In this document: positions 13,399 through 23,865 of the stretch, piece after piece | How positions within the stretch are numbered: the stretch's first letter is position 1 | Layout of the letters: each line of letters starts with the position of its first letter | Assembly: GCA_014529385.2 (NCBI GenBank) | Contig: CM043949.1 | Coordinates: 144,465,850 to 144,529,849, forward strand | DNA: 64,000 nucleotides | Source of the DNA: Adiantum capillus-veneris | Taxonomy: Eukaryota > Streptophyta > Polypodiopsida > Polypodiales > Pteridaceae | Direction of reading: 5' to 3' | The notes under the pieces: model-generated | The model's input: the letters and a program-made list of their open reading frames with translations, nothing else | Databases searched by the model: none | What the model was told of the DNA's origin: nothing | Position numbers and translations under genes: made by a program

Positions 13399-13850
13399 AT
13401 GGCTGCCATGGAATCAGAATATGATGCACTTATAGAAAATGACACATGGACTTTATGTGATTTTCCTCCTGGCAAAAAGGCCATTGGTACAAAGTGGGTT
13501 TACAAGTTAAAATGCAAGCCAGATGGTGAGGTTGATTTCCATAAGGCTCGACTTGTCGCAAAAGGCTATGCGCAGCAGACAGGCATAGATTATGAAGAGA
13601 CTTTTGCTCTTACTTGAGACTACGGTTGATTTTCTATGTGCATTGGTAGCTCATTTTGGCTACATCAATTAGACATTGTTACTGGTTTCTTGAATGGTGA
13701 CATATTTGAGGAAGTTTATGTAACGCAACCTCGTAGTTTTGTCAAGAAAGGACAAGAGGACAAAGCGTGTAGATGTAAGAAGGCTTTGTATGGGTTGAAG
13801 CAATATCCTCATGCTAATCTCACAGGTCAACAGATTTATGCATAGCCCAC
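13399..13850 (+). pseudogene. Copia reverse transcriptase, catalytic core deleted
   Basis: The N-terminal part is clear: NDTWTLCDFPPGKKAIGTKW, then KARLVAKGYAQQTGIDYEET. After a stop at 13615 comes QLDIVTGFLNGDIFEEVY and KKALYGLKQYPHAN. The sequence then jumps straight to the segment just before RNase H (MHSPRSKH near 13844). The part holding the YVDD catalytic motif and the rest of the palm and thumb is absent, a deletion of several hundred bases relative to the family. The element therefore cannot reverse-transcribe itself. Confidence 0.88.
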
Positions 13851-13861
13851 GGTCTAAGCAT

Positions 13862-14365
13862 TGACATGATGTCAAGAGGATTTTGAGCTACCTTAGTGGC
13901 ACTTTACATCTTGGCTTGTTTTATCCCAAGGGGGGATCATTGCCACCGGACTTACATGCTTTTTCGGACTCAGATTGGGCTAGTTGTTTTGACACGCGAG
14001 TGTCCACAAGTTGTTTTTGTTTCATGCTTGGCAGTTCATGTATATCATGGTTGAGCAAGAATCAACCTAATGTGACCACTTCAAGTTGTGAGGTTGAGTA
14101 CAGGGCAGTCTTCACAGCTACGGTTGAGTGTGTATGGCTCAGACGCCTTATGTCTAATTTGGGTGTTGGACAGGACACTGCCAACACTATATTCACTAAC
14201 AATCAGAGTGCATTGGCAGTTGCGAGGAACCCATTTTTTCATGCTCGCACAAAGCACATTGAGGTGCATTACCACTATGCCAGGGAGAGGCTCTCTGCAG
14301 GAGAGATCAGCTTGTCTTATGTGCCAACACAGGACAACCTTGTAGATCTTTTCACAAAGGCATAG
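13862..14365 (+). pseudogene. Copia RNase H domain, largely intact
   Basis: The frame begins KRILSYLSGTLHLGLFY. It carries AFSDSDWA (first catalytic Asp), SCEVEYRAV (Glu) and TNNQSALAVARNP (Asp). It ends ARTKHIEVHYHYARE and DLFTKA followed by TAG at 14363. This is the standard C-terminus of Copia Pol and degrades the RNA strand of the RNA-DNA hybrid. It is separated from the start of the element by several breaks, so it is not translated as a polyprotein. Confidence 0.88.
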
Positions 14366-14499
14366 TCTCGTGAGAAGCTCGAAGCTTTCCGCAAAGATTT
14401 GGGCTTACTCCCCTTTGAGGACTGATCATGTCCTCAGGGCATGGAACTTCCCTTTATCATGTGCCAACTCTCGTTCACAGCATCACTCCAGGGGGGATT

Positions 14500-14726
14500 T
14501 GTTACCATATACATGTGGTAGTGATGTATGTGAACACACTAGGACCGCCGGGGAATTTTTTCCCTCTTTAGGAGGTTTTTCCCCCCGTGGATTGTATATA
14601 CGCCCATCACTCTAGGGCTATCTATCTTTCCATTGCACACTAAGTAACACACTCTCTATTATGTGCCTTGAGCTTTCTTCGTCTTCTCCAAGCTGTGTGC
14701 GTTTCCTTGCAACCCTAATTCCAACA
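14500..14726 (+). repeat. 3' LTR of the Copia element
   Basis: It starts TGTTACCATATAC at 14500 directly after the purine-rich GGGGGGATT and ends TTCCAACA. It is about 94% identical to the 5' LTR. The polyadenylation region is not distinct. Confidence 0.93.
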
Positions 14727-15540
14727 GGATTTTAGAAAAAAAACCATAATTTTCTAAAATAAAGGGGTCATTTTATTACCTTAAGCATGTAAGTTAATAC
14801 CCTTTGAATGCATGTTATATAAATAGTCTCTTAAAGGTGCACCCCCAAAGAATAATTATAAGGTGTCATGGGCTCAATGAGAGTTCCAACCTATAAAGAA
14901 TAGCTTACTTAGTATGCCTAGGTTGTAGATGCAGTAAGTTTGGAGCCCTAAAGGCCTTGAACACCCAAAAGATGCACATTTTAACCCTAGGTATATAAGG
15001 TAGTGTGTAGATGAAATTTGGGTTCTCAGCCTCATTTATTGAAACCACTCTTAGTGAGAGCTCATGAGGTGTGTGGCTATGGATTCCTTGAGCTTCTCCT
15101 TTATCATGTGACTTGATTAACACTAATTAAAGTTTAATTCTCTTTCACTATGCCTCTTTCATTCTCTCTTATGATTGTCTATGATTCTTGATTAGCTTCA
15201 TCTTAACTCATTGGTAGTTAATCTCACTCTAATCTTGTGTGATTTCCCTCTATTATTTGTGTGTGTATGTAGTTTGATTGAATGTGGATGCTCAATATAT
15301 CTATGTGATTAGTGTGCTGCATGATGGGATTAGTAATGTGTGTGTCGTTGCAATCGTTAGTGTGTGTGATTGGGTTGATTTGAGGTAAAGAGAAGTGGAT
15401 GTGGAGATTGCCAATTGTTGTGGCTTAGCTCCTCCATAGGCCAAGAAGTTCACCTTGTAGAGTCATTGTTTGTGTTTCCAGGATTGACTCACTAAACGTG
15501 TGAGTGTTTCCATGCCCTAGTCAGGTAGCTCATCACTCCA
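14727..15540 (+). repeat. Second part of the old LTR split by Copia, with a TATA box
   Basis: This resumes the LTR begun at 9748. A TATATAAA box at 14816-14823 is a plausible old promoter, followed by untranslated, T-rich sequence. The right end of this LTR is not clear; I place it before the second Copia pol begins near 15560. No gene is seen. Confidence 0.45.
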
Positions 15541-15728
15541 ATTGACATTTATTGTTGATCATTGGAGCTATGCTACGATGGTACCCCCAAAAAGTGTAAG
15601 TGGTGACAACTTGCAACAATGTCAACAAGACAAGGAACCACAACCTATACCTCAGAGATCTACAAGATCTAGTAGACCTCTAAAGAGAGTCATTCAGTCC
15701 TTCAACCATCTCTTGGTCAAAGGTTTTG

Positions 15729-15840
15729 GAGAGCTAGAGTCATACAAAGAAGCCATACAACATAAATATAAAGAGGAATGGACGGAGAGCTAGAGTCATA
15801 CAAAGAAGCCATACAACATAAATATAAAAATGAATGGACG
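15729..15840 (+). repeat. 56-bp tandem duplication in the Copia reverse transcriptase
   Basis: Units 15729-15784 and 15785-15840 both read GAGAGCTAGAGTCATAC... and end AATGGACG. They duplicate the SYKEAIQ segment and shift the frame. Confidence 0.85.
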
Positions 15841-16030
15841 AAGAGCACGTAAGTATAGATGGAATCATTGCATTGAAATCAAACCTGGGGATTGATCGAT
15901 TTGCTTAAAGATAAATGGGCACTACAAAATAAATGGGTGTACAAATTGAAGGAGGAAGAATGGGGACATAAGAGATACAAGTCTAGGCTTGTGGTAAAGG
16001 GGTTTTCTTAAAAGATTTATTTAAGTTTTT

Positions 16031-17525
16031 ACTATAATCTACAGGCACTATGAGCTTGAGCTCACTAGGTCTCTCTTCTATTTTCACATAGTAGCGATTC
16101 ATACCATCTTTGTAGGATTTTCACCCTCTTCATTTTTGAACTGGTAGTGCAGTTGAAAAAGTTTCATGTTTGGTGTTGTTTGAGGATGGTCTTGCTAACA
16201 TATTTCTTTGAAAGTACTGTATTTTTCTTGATGCTTTGCAAGCACCGTTCCATCATCCATTTTACTTTCAATTTTGTACTATTTGTTCAGTTTTGTTTCA
16301 AGGATTCATTTTTTAGCACTTAGGGTTAGGTTAGGTAACAACCAAAACCATCGAATAGGGTTGAAAAGTCAGGGCAAAAACCTAAGAAAACCATATTTAG
16401 AAAAAAGCTAATCTAAACCCAAAAATAAGTACAAAAAGTGGATAACCAAACCAAAAAGAGTCAATCTGGAAAGTCTCAATCCATTGGTACAGGAACATGC
16501 ATCATGATCCATGCCCCTCTCCTGTGAGATTGATTGAGCAAAAACTGATACCATTGGGTCTAGTGTGGTTCCTAATCACTGAATACACACTTTCGGTGGG
16601 AAATTGACACAAAAAACTCACTCAAATCAAGAAAGTGGACACAAGACACAAAAACCTTAGAAATTAACAAAATTTGGGGCTTTTTAACTTTTTGAGATCC
16701 AAATCCAAAAAGGAGTGGAAAATTGATCTCTACAGGGCCTAAACATTTTGCTAACCAAATTTCATACTTAGATGTGGTCACTGGATAGTTGATAGCATTT
16801 GGAGCGACTTTTGCAAAGGGCACCATAGCAAAAATTACAAAAAGGTTGATTGAATCATAAATAAAATAGTTGCTAGTCAAAAACCACAGAACAAACACAA
16901 AACGTACTTTTGGTTAACAAAAAGTTTTCCAAATCCAAAAATAAGTGGTGGAGTAGTCTCCTTACACTACAAGTAATCATCAAGCCAAATTTGGGGTCCA
17001 AATCTGATGGAACATGGATCGCGATCCATGCACCTTTTCTAATTTCTTGGATAGAGACCGTACAGACTTGTAGCAAAGACCAATACAAACCAAATATCTA
17101 AAAGCAAGAATGCCAAAAAACTTCAAGAAGTGGGTCAAAAGAGGGAAAAGGTACTTCAAGTCCAAAAACAACCAAGCAGATCACCTAGGGTTTGGCTTTT
17201 AGATGACCTAAATTGATCCCGTGAGTTTTTACGAGGATACCAATATTGGAGCAGGACTATCACAAACAACACCAAACATGAAGGCAATACCAATTTGAAA
17301 ATGAGCAGGGTGCTAAAATCTACAAAGATGGTATGGATCGCTACTATGTGAAAATAGAAGAGAGACCTAGTGAGCTCATGTTCATAGTGCCTGTAGATTA
17401 TAGTAAGACCTAGTGAGCTCAAACTCAAGTGCCTGTTGATTATAGTAAGACCTAGTGAGCTCAAGCTCATAGTGCCTTTAGATTATAGTAAGACCTAGTG
17501 AGCTCAAGCTCATAGTGCTTGTTGA
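16031..17525. mobile_element. Fold-back (inverted-repeat) insertion in the second Copia pol
   Basis: About 1.5 kb separates two halves of the reverse transcriptase. Its left arm (16031-about 16200) is the reverse complement of its right arm (about 17250-17405), starting from TACAGGCACTATGAGCTTGA. The outermost part of the right arm is a tandem array of a 42-43-bp unit. The interior (16200-17250) is A-rich with no transposase, and holds two related palindromic phrases, ATCATGATC at 16502 and ATCGCGATC at 17018. The CACTATG at the arm start recalls CACTA transposon termini, but no 3-bp target duplication could be settled. It is best called a non-autonomous fold-back element of unknown class. 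Confidence 0.65.
17363..17525 (+). repeat. Tandem array of a 43-bp unit, about 3.7 copies
   Basis: Units start AGACCTAGTGAGCTC at 17363, 17406, 17448 and 17491. They end GATTATAGTA, except the last, which runs into Copia sequence. One reverse-complement copy stands at 16031-16073, so the array forms one arm of the fold-back insertion. Confidence 0.88.
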
Positions 17526-18910
17526 TTTTTCTCTTGTTGTAAAAATGAACTTGTTTTGAATCTTGTGTCTACTCAAGACTTGAATCTTGAGCAAATGGAT
17601 GTAAAAACGGTATTTTCTCATGGAAACTTTGGATGTAAACACGGGGTTTTCTAGCATTTCCAGCAAGTTTCCTCATGAAAACTTGGACGAGGCGATTTAC
17701 ATGCTTCAACCAAAGGGGTATGAACAAAAAGGTAAGGAGAAAATGGTATTCAAATTGAGAAAGAGCTTGTATAGTCTAAAGCAAGCATCAAGACAATGTA
17801 TTTGAAATTTGATTGGTGGATACTAGATCATGGATTCAAATGATCCAACTTAGATCACCGTGTATACATGAAGAATTTGGGGAATGGAAAATATATCTTT
17901 CTAATGTTGTATGGTGATGACATGCTAATTGCAAGTACTAACATGCAAGATATAGGAGATCTAAAAGAAAAATTGCCTAAATCTTTTTCAATGAAATATT
18001 TAAGTGTTTCAAAATAGATACTTGATATAAAAATATCAAGGGAAAGGTTGAAGAAGAAATTAAAACTACCTCAAGAGGATTATATCAAGAAGGTACTAGA
18101 AAGGTTTGTATGCAAAATGAAAAACTAGTTTCTACACCTTTGACTAGTCACTTTAAACTAAACAAGCATGTTTGTTCTAAGACGCAAGAGGAGATGGTTT
18201 ATATGTCTGAAGTTCCATATGCTACAATAGTAGGTATGCTATGGTATGGACAAGGCCAGACAATGCATATGCAATGGGAGTTGTATGTAGATTCTTGGAG
18301 AATTTAGGTAAAAAAAATTGGCAAGCTGTGAAATGGATACTAAGGTAACTAAAGAGACAACCACAAATGCTTTATGTTTGAAAGTCACTCTCATTTTTTT
18401 GCAAGGAGATGCTGATGTAGATAAAGCAGGTGACAAAGATTTTCATAGAAGCACTACTGGCTATGTATTCAGCATTGGCGGCACAACAATAAGTTGGGAT
18501 TCAAAGTTGCAAAAAGTGGTCTCACTATCCACCACAAAAACAGAATATGTAGCTCTTACAAAGGCTAGAAAATAGCTTGTATGGCCTCACAGATTTTTGG
18601 AGGAGCTTGAATACAAGAAAGACAATTTTATCTTATACATTGACCATCAAAGTGCCATTAACCTTGCAAATAATTCAACCTTTCACTCAAGGTTAAATCA
18701 TATAAAAGCGAGGTATCACTTTATACATACTCTTTTGGAAGAGGGATAAATACAGCTTGGAAAGGTAAACACAAGCCAGGATCTTATAGACATGACAAAA
18801 GTGGTTGAGCTTAACAAGGAGAAGTTGAGCATTGATCATCCTTGATTGGTATTCAAGGATAAGAAGACAGAACAGAAAGAAGTCACAGGTTTGGTGGAGA
18901 TCAGTCTTCA

Positions 18911-19365
18911 AGTGGGAGATTGTTAAGTATGGAACATGATTTACCCTTGTAATTGCAGCATTTGTAAGGCCCCATTATGAGGACAAGCCATCATGCATGA
19001 GACGAATCACTCGCTAGAAAACAAAAAATTCTCCAAAATATTCTATTTCACCAAAATATCATGGTTGGATGGCGGTCAAAAAGTAAGAAAAATGACTGAA
19101 AAAGCTATACACATGGCTGGTGGTTGATGGTCAATGGCCGGTGTCCAGTGGCCAAGATTCAATGGTTGGTGGCCAAGTTTTAGGTAGACTCATATACATA
19201 CGGGTGGCTACTCATGGGCGCATTGGAGAGGGGGAATGTGAACACACCCAAAAGCACACACAATTGCCTCTCTATAGTGCAAGGCATTCAAAACACCCCA
19301 ATCCTCTCAAAAACACCTTTGAAAAACACACTTTCTCAACAAAGACCCCATTTCCATAAGAGCTC
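18911..19365 (+). repeat. Polypurine tract and partial 3' LTR of the second Copia element
   Basis: AGTGGGAGAT at 18911-18920 is the common Copia polypurine tract. It is followed by TGTTAAGTATGG at 18921, the expected LTR start. The LTR runs an uncertain distance, through a G/T-rich patch of TGG-type repeats (19110-19170). No matching 5' LTR is present in the window. Confidence 0.6.
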
Positions 19366-19369
19366 TAGG

Positions 19370-20040
19370 CTGAAACCCATTCATTAACATAAATGGACTA
19401 TATCCAGTGAAAGAGTGCTTGGCACTATTATATGCAAACTCTACTATAGAAAAGTACTCTTCCCAATTAGTCTTCCATCTACTTACATATGCTTATAGCA
19501 TATCTTCTAGGATTTTATTAACCCGATCATGTGTTTGAGGATGCTTAGGTATGCTCATGCTTAATTTTGTTTCGAACCTCTTAAAAAGAGCTCTCCAAAA
19601 ATGGCTATTAAACTTCCTATCTCTATTTGACAATGTCTCCTGGTAAGCCATATAGTCAATAGAGATTTTCTACAAATAATCTACCCAATTTTGGAGTTTT
19701 AACATCAGATTTTGGAATAAACCTAGCCATTTTGGTTAATCTATCCACTGTTACTTAAAAAAATCGTGTCCCCTTTGTGTTCTATGTAAACCAACTTTAA
19801 AATCCATGGAGATACTCTCCCATTTCATTGAAGGAATGTCTAATGGATGGAGTAGTCCTCCCATCTTAAGCCTTTCATGTTTATTGATAGGGCATTTTTT
19901 GCATTGACCCTCTTGAGTTAGAGTTGCACCTATAGCAAAATTACTAGCATCTGTCTCAACCACAAAAGGTTTATTAAGATCCACTAAGTACAAAATTGGA
20001 TCTATAGCAATTGCTACCTTTAATTTTTGCATACTTTTCT
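19370..20040 (-). pseudogene. Chromovirus integrase and RNase H remnants
   Basis: Reading leftward, the RNase H start is FVVETDASNFAIGATLTQEG (about 19920-19980 on the map). The sequence then jumps to CKKCPINKHE and WESISMDF (19780-19890), the zinc-finger tail and core start of a Gypsy integrase, so most of RNase H is deleted. Further left, LSMSIPKHPQ, VNKILEDML and EFAYNSAKHSFTGYSPF (19370-19560) are the end of the integrase core, in several frames. The remnant stops abruptly at 19370. The family is Ty3/Gypsy, chromovirus type by phrase. Confidence 0.8.
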
Positions 20041-20099
20041 ATTGGTTTTCCCCCGACTCAAAGATTTTTCCCTTTCCTTTGAGTTGGACAGTCATGGGG

Positions 20100-20900
20100 A
20101 CTGCTATCTTGGCAAAACTAATTTATGATAAAATCTAGATATTCCTAAGAAGATCTACAACTCTTCTATGTTCTTAGGTTCAAGCCATTGTAAAATAGCT
20201 TGAACTTTCTCTAGATCCATCCTGATTCCATCTTTAGGAATGAATTGACCAAGATACTTCACCTCTTTGGCAAAGAGTTCACATTTGGATTCCTTTGCAT
20301 AAAGAGATTTTTCTCTAAGCAATTGGAACACTTTTCTAAGGTGTTCTAATGATTCTCTAGAGTACGACAATAGATGAGGATATCATTAAGAAAAACTACT
20401 ACAAGTTTTCCTAGAAAGGACCGTAAAACACTATTCATCAGCTTCATAAAGGTATCTAGTGCATTGGTAAACCCAAAAGGCATTACCAAAAACTCAAAAT
20501 TCCCATATCTAGTCCTAAAGGCTACTTTTACAACATCTTTCAGTCCTTATTCTAACTTGATGATGGCCAAATCGTAAGTCAATCTTAGTAAATTACTTGG
20601 CCCTCTCTAACTGAGCAAAAAGATCTTGCGTTCTAGGAAAGGGAACCAGTTCTTAATTGTGAGATTATTTAGTGCTGTTTATTCGACAAAAAGTTGCATA
20701 GAATTATCTTTTTTCTTCACCAAAAAAATTGGTGAAGCCCATGGAGAATTGTTGGGAGGCTTAATAAAACCTTTATCTATATAGTCTTGCAAATTTTTTT
20801 CTACTTCTAAATGTTGTGCTTGGCTTAATCTATAAGGTGGTTTACAAAAAAGCTTTGCTTCTTTTTTTGAAATCAATAGCATGGTCTACTTCAGCTCTTT
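20100..20900 (-). pseudogene. Chromovirus reverse transcriptase, catalytic site altered
   Basis: The minus-strand order is: CKPPYRLSQAQHLEVEKN, NNSPWASPIFLVKKKD, a broken middle, then FLNDILIYC at about 20380-20410 and YLGQFIPKDGIRMDLEKVQA. FLND stands where the family has YVDD, so the first catalytic Asp is replaced by Asn. Stops are frequent in the middle part. It is continuous with the protease on the right and RNase H on the left, so it is one decayed pol in minus orientation. Confidence 0.85.
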
Positions 20901-21011
20901 CAAGAGGCAAACCTTTTGGCAAATCAACAGGATTTTTTTTTAAAATTCCTCTAACAAGACTTTTAAATCACTTTCATAATCATCACAAGAAGAAAAAGAT
21001 GAGTAGGAAAC

Positions 21012-21592
21012 CTAATTTTTCATTTCTACATCAAAGTCCTTATTTACAATAGATCGACTCCAAAGCATATATACATCACAAGACCTTTTATTTACAAGCT
21101 TTTGTAACCCAAGAAAACATATCAAAGGCCTATTTTGTACATCATGCTCACCCTGTATTACAAACTTTTTACCTTCTTTTTCAAATTCAAGTGAGCTTTG
21201 ATGGTAACTCCATTTCAAATAAGGCCCTAGTTCCCACAACCATTCCCTTCCCAAAACCAAGTCCGGGTCCATATTCATAATTTGGAAGTTAATCCTATCT
21301 TTATGCCCTTGTATTTCAACTTCCAATTGGATAACAAAGTATCCCATATCTTCTTGTCTTCACCATGCATTATGGAGTTGGCATATTGGTGAGCACTTGG
21401 TTGTTGAGAAAGCTTTAATTTCTTGACAAAAGCATAGTTCACAGAGTTGTGTGTGGTGGACTTATCTATCATGATCTTAACCCTTTTCCTATTTACAAAT
21501 CCATGCATTTTTACTAGCTCATGTGGACCAAAACTCGGTTTCCACATGCTGGTTGACAAACAAAAATAATGCTCTTTGTCCTCATGCAACAC
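21012..21592 (-). pseudogene. Chromovirus aspartic protease remnant
   Basis: KIMIDKSTTHNSVNYAFV (near 21430-21480) is a damaged form of the chromovirus site LxDSGSTHNF, with the active Ser-Gly replaced by Lys-Ser. LVLGREWLWELGPYLKW (21210-21260) is the second conserved block. A frameshift lies between the two parts, at about 21340. Confidence 0.8.
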
Positions 21593-21705
21593 TTCTATGA
21601 ATTTTACTTTTCATTACCATTTATCAAAAGTGTTTGTACAACATGGATTTGCCTATCTTTATGACTCTTGTCAAGACCCTTATCCTTTTCATCATCTTTT
21701 TTGTT

Positions 21706-22146
21706 TTAGTTCTTTGGAAAATTCCATCGAGAATGGTCGGAAGTGAAGCACAAGTTTTCCTTTTTAGCCTTTGCAAAGTCCTCTTGGTCTAGTCTACGTT
21801 CTGGTGTAACCCTCTTTTTAAAGTGTGGTTTACCCTCCTTATTGAATGGAAATTTCCTCTTCCCTTTTTGAAAAGGTCGTGAGACCCCCATATCCATGGG
21901 CTTGTTCTTAGTATGAGTGGGGTTAGAAGCTGTCAAGTGAGTATTATCTTCATAATTTTTTGCAAATTTAATTGCTTCTTCCAAAGTTCTTGGTGCACTT
22001 CTTTTTACCTCTTGTTTGGAATGTCTATCTAACACCTGTATAAACCCCCTTGTTTTGTGAAAGTCATATATCCCCACTACAACATGTTGCCTAAAACTCG
22101 ACGCGGTTATCGACGGGTCAAAAGCGTCTTCTAAGAATAAAACCAC
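21706..22146 (-). pseudogene. gag: Chromovirus Gag C-terminal remnant
   Basis: Basic, Lys-rich tail of a Gypsy Gag. RTLEEAIKFAKNYED is the end of the Gag core, followed by a linker rich in Lys and Phe and then LCFTSDHSRWNF, a wrecked zinc knuckle with only one Cys left. The N-terminal part of Gag and any LTR are missing. The copy is truncated at 22146, next to a palindrome. Confidence 0.65.
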
Positions 22147-22159
22147 CCCCTGGTATAAG

Positions 22160-22385
22160 AGTCGGTATCAGCATCGGAATTGTATCATCGATACAAGCTC
22201 CGGTATTTTAATTATCGAAATAGGAATTGAAATAGCTATCAGAATAGACTATCAGCATCGAAAACATAAATAGTATTACAACACTCATATCGACACCTAT
22301 TTGATAGTGTATTCTGACGGCTATTTCAATGCATATTCAACGCCTATTTTGAGTACTATATTGACACCTGTACCGGTGCCAAAAC
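22160..22385. repeat. Imperfect palindrome of about 200 bp
   Basis: GAAATAGCTATCAGAATAGACTATC near 22220-22245 pairs with GATAGTGTATTCTGACGGCTATTTC near 22305-22330, and weaker pairing extends outward on both sides. Size and AT-richness fit a MITE-like element or a replication-generated hairpin. Termini are not sharp. Confidence 0.5.
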
Positions 22386-22604
22386 CTGCAAAAAAGATTT
22401 GGGTAGAGAGCACTGGGAACTGATGCTGCATGTACTGCATCACCAGGAAACAACCCTGTCTGCCGAAAGGAAGAGTGCACAAGCAACTGCACTCCACCTA
22501 CGGTTTCATGTTGAAGAGCGAGTGAGTACAAATTAGCAAAATTGTAAGCATAACAAAACCACAAAATCAAAAGCTTAAACATGACAAGCTTCCAAAAGCA
22601 TAAC
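22386..22604. other. Short unannotated spacer
   Basis: No motif recognised; open frames here lack family features. Confidence 0.4.
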
Positions 22605-23175
22605 CATAATGTTGACTCCCAAACCATATGTACAACGACATGAAGATTTTCTAGCCATAATTAAAACATGACAAGAAAACCCCAAGTATAACTATAACGT
22701 GATTGCCAAACCATATTTGCAAAACCATAAACATAACCCACTTGCCATACCATAACCATAACATGATTGCTATGCCATAACCGTAACGTGATTGCCAAAC
22801 CATACTTGCAAAACCATAACTTGCACCTGCTTGTCATGCCAGAACCATAACGACCATACCATCATTGAAAACCATAACCATAACCATAACCATAACCATA
22901 ACCATAACCATAACCATAACCATAACCATAATATGATTACCATACCATAATTGCAAAACCATAACCATAACCTGATTTCCAAACCATAACCATCACTTGC
23001 TTGCCATACCATAATCATAACATGATTGCCGTACTATAATTGTAAAACCATAACCATAACCATAACCTGCTTGCCATACCATAACCATAACATGATTTCC
23101 ATACCATAATTGCAAAACCATAACCATAACTTGATGGTCATACCATAATCATAATCCTAAATGAAATGCAAAACC
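22605..23175. repeat. CCATAA minisatellite
   Basis: The hexamer CCATAA is repeated without interruption about ten times at 22868-22931. In the flanks it is interspersed with longer variants such as CATGATTGCCATACCATAA. This gives a higher-order array of about 570 bp. The unit is not the plant telomere repeat (TTTAGGG). Confidence 0.88.
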
Positions 23176-23865
23176 ATAGATATAAGCATGAAACTGTGAA
23201 TGTATACAATGAATGAGCACAACTGTATCAAGAAGATCAACGCTACAAAAAAAAACATATATGGAGGATGTCACCCTCATGGTAGTGCCTCCCAATCGAC
23301 GTCCTCTCCCTCCTCCTGTAGCTGCATCAAAAGGGCCACAAGTCTATGCGGCCAAATATTACTGAGCTAATTGACCTTTTATAGTTTTGTCTCTTTGTTG
23401 CAAGCCTTTTCCCAATCCGATTATATTTTATTGAGTTGAGGGACCTATTCTAGTTGCAGCCAAGTGTGCTCCCACTTCGCCTTGTTGTGTGGGGTACGAA
23501 TGTAGTGAGACCAACAAGTAAATATGCCTTCCTTTTAGTGGGAACAAGCCTTTATAGTAGCATGCATCTGAGAAAGAAAAAACTGGAAGCGAATTTGAGA
23601 GCTAAAATGCAATGGTGTAGGTCAGGGGCTTCCTAGTGTGAAGCACACGAGGATGAGGTTAATTATGAGCTTTTATGCTAATTTCAGCTATTGTGACCAA
23701 ATAGGAATTGGACTACAGGCTTTCCAACGTGGGCTTGACGAGCTACTTCAGCTGGCAAGATGGAGCAAAGGAGAAAAGCTTGACAAATATAACATGATGT
23801 ATAACGAGCTGATAGAGAGATAAATATCGACAACTAGGGTGTAGTCATCAGAGTCGGTTCGAATA
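23176..23865 (+). other. Unassigned sequence with short open frames
   Basis: A frame beginning at the ATG near 23265 (MEDVTLMVVPPNRRPLPPP) runs 34 codons. Another (23638-23823) runs 61 codons. Neither shows a recognisable domain. They could be exon fragments or noise. Confidence 0.25.

Larger units (their letters stand above)
10033..14726 (+). mobile_element. Complete but defective Ty1/Copia element with GGATT target duplication
   Basis: A 4.69-kb element is bounded by LTRs of 226 and 227 bp and flanked by a perfect 5-bp target duplication, GGATT, at 10028-10032 and 14727-14731. It has a primer-binding site, gag, protease, integrase, part of reverse transcriptase and RNase H in Copia order (integrase before reverse transcriptase), and a GGGGGGATT polypurine tract just before the 3' LTR. 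The LTRs differ by about 13 substitutions and one indel by eye, near 6%. The coding region has stops, frameshifts and a large deletion, so it is non-autonomous. Confidence 0.95.
15560..18920 (+). pseudogene. Second Copia pol remnant (reverse transcriptase and RNase H), interrupted by a fold-back insertion
   Basis: The remnant begins with PQPIPQRSTRSSRP, the linker before Copia reverse transcriptase. SYKEAIQ is followed by NKWVYKLKEEE and SRLVVKGF (to about 16008). The frame then breaks at the insertion 16031-17525 and resumes with VVKM, LEQMDVKT, IYMLQPKGYEQKGKE, YSLKQASRQC and YGDDMLIAST. The YxDD catalytic motif is therefore kept, as YGDD near 17912. RNase H follows: [41 protein letters not shown] and LNHIKARYHFI. 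Many stops and frameshifts show great age. Gag, protease and integrase are absent, so this is a 5'-truncated copy. It belongs to a different Copia family from the element at 10033. Confidence 0.85.

Noticed and set aside
17363-17525. 43-bp units as a CRISPR array
   Set aside because: Units are directly adjacent without unique spacers, no cas genes occur, and the context is plant nuclear DNA.
22868-22931. CCATAA repeat as a telomeric tract
   Set aside because: The plant telomere unit is TTTAGGG; CCATAA is a hexamer with a different sequence and lies inside the chromosome.
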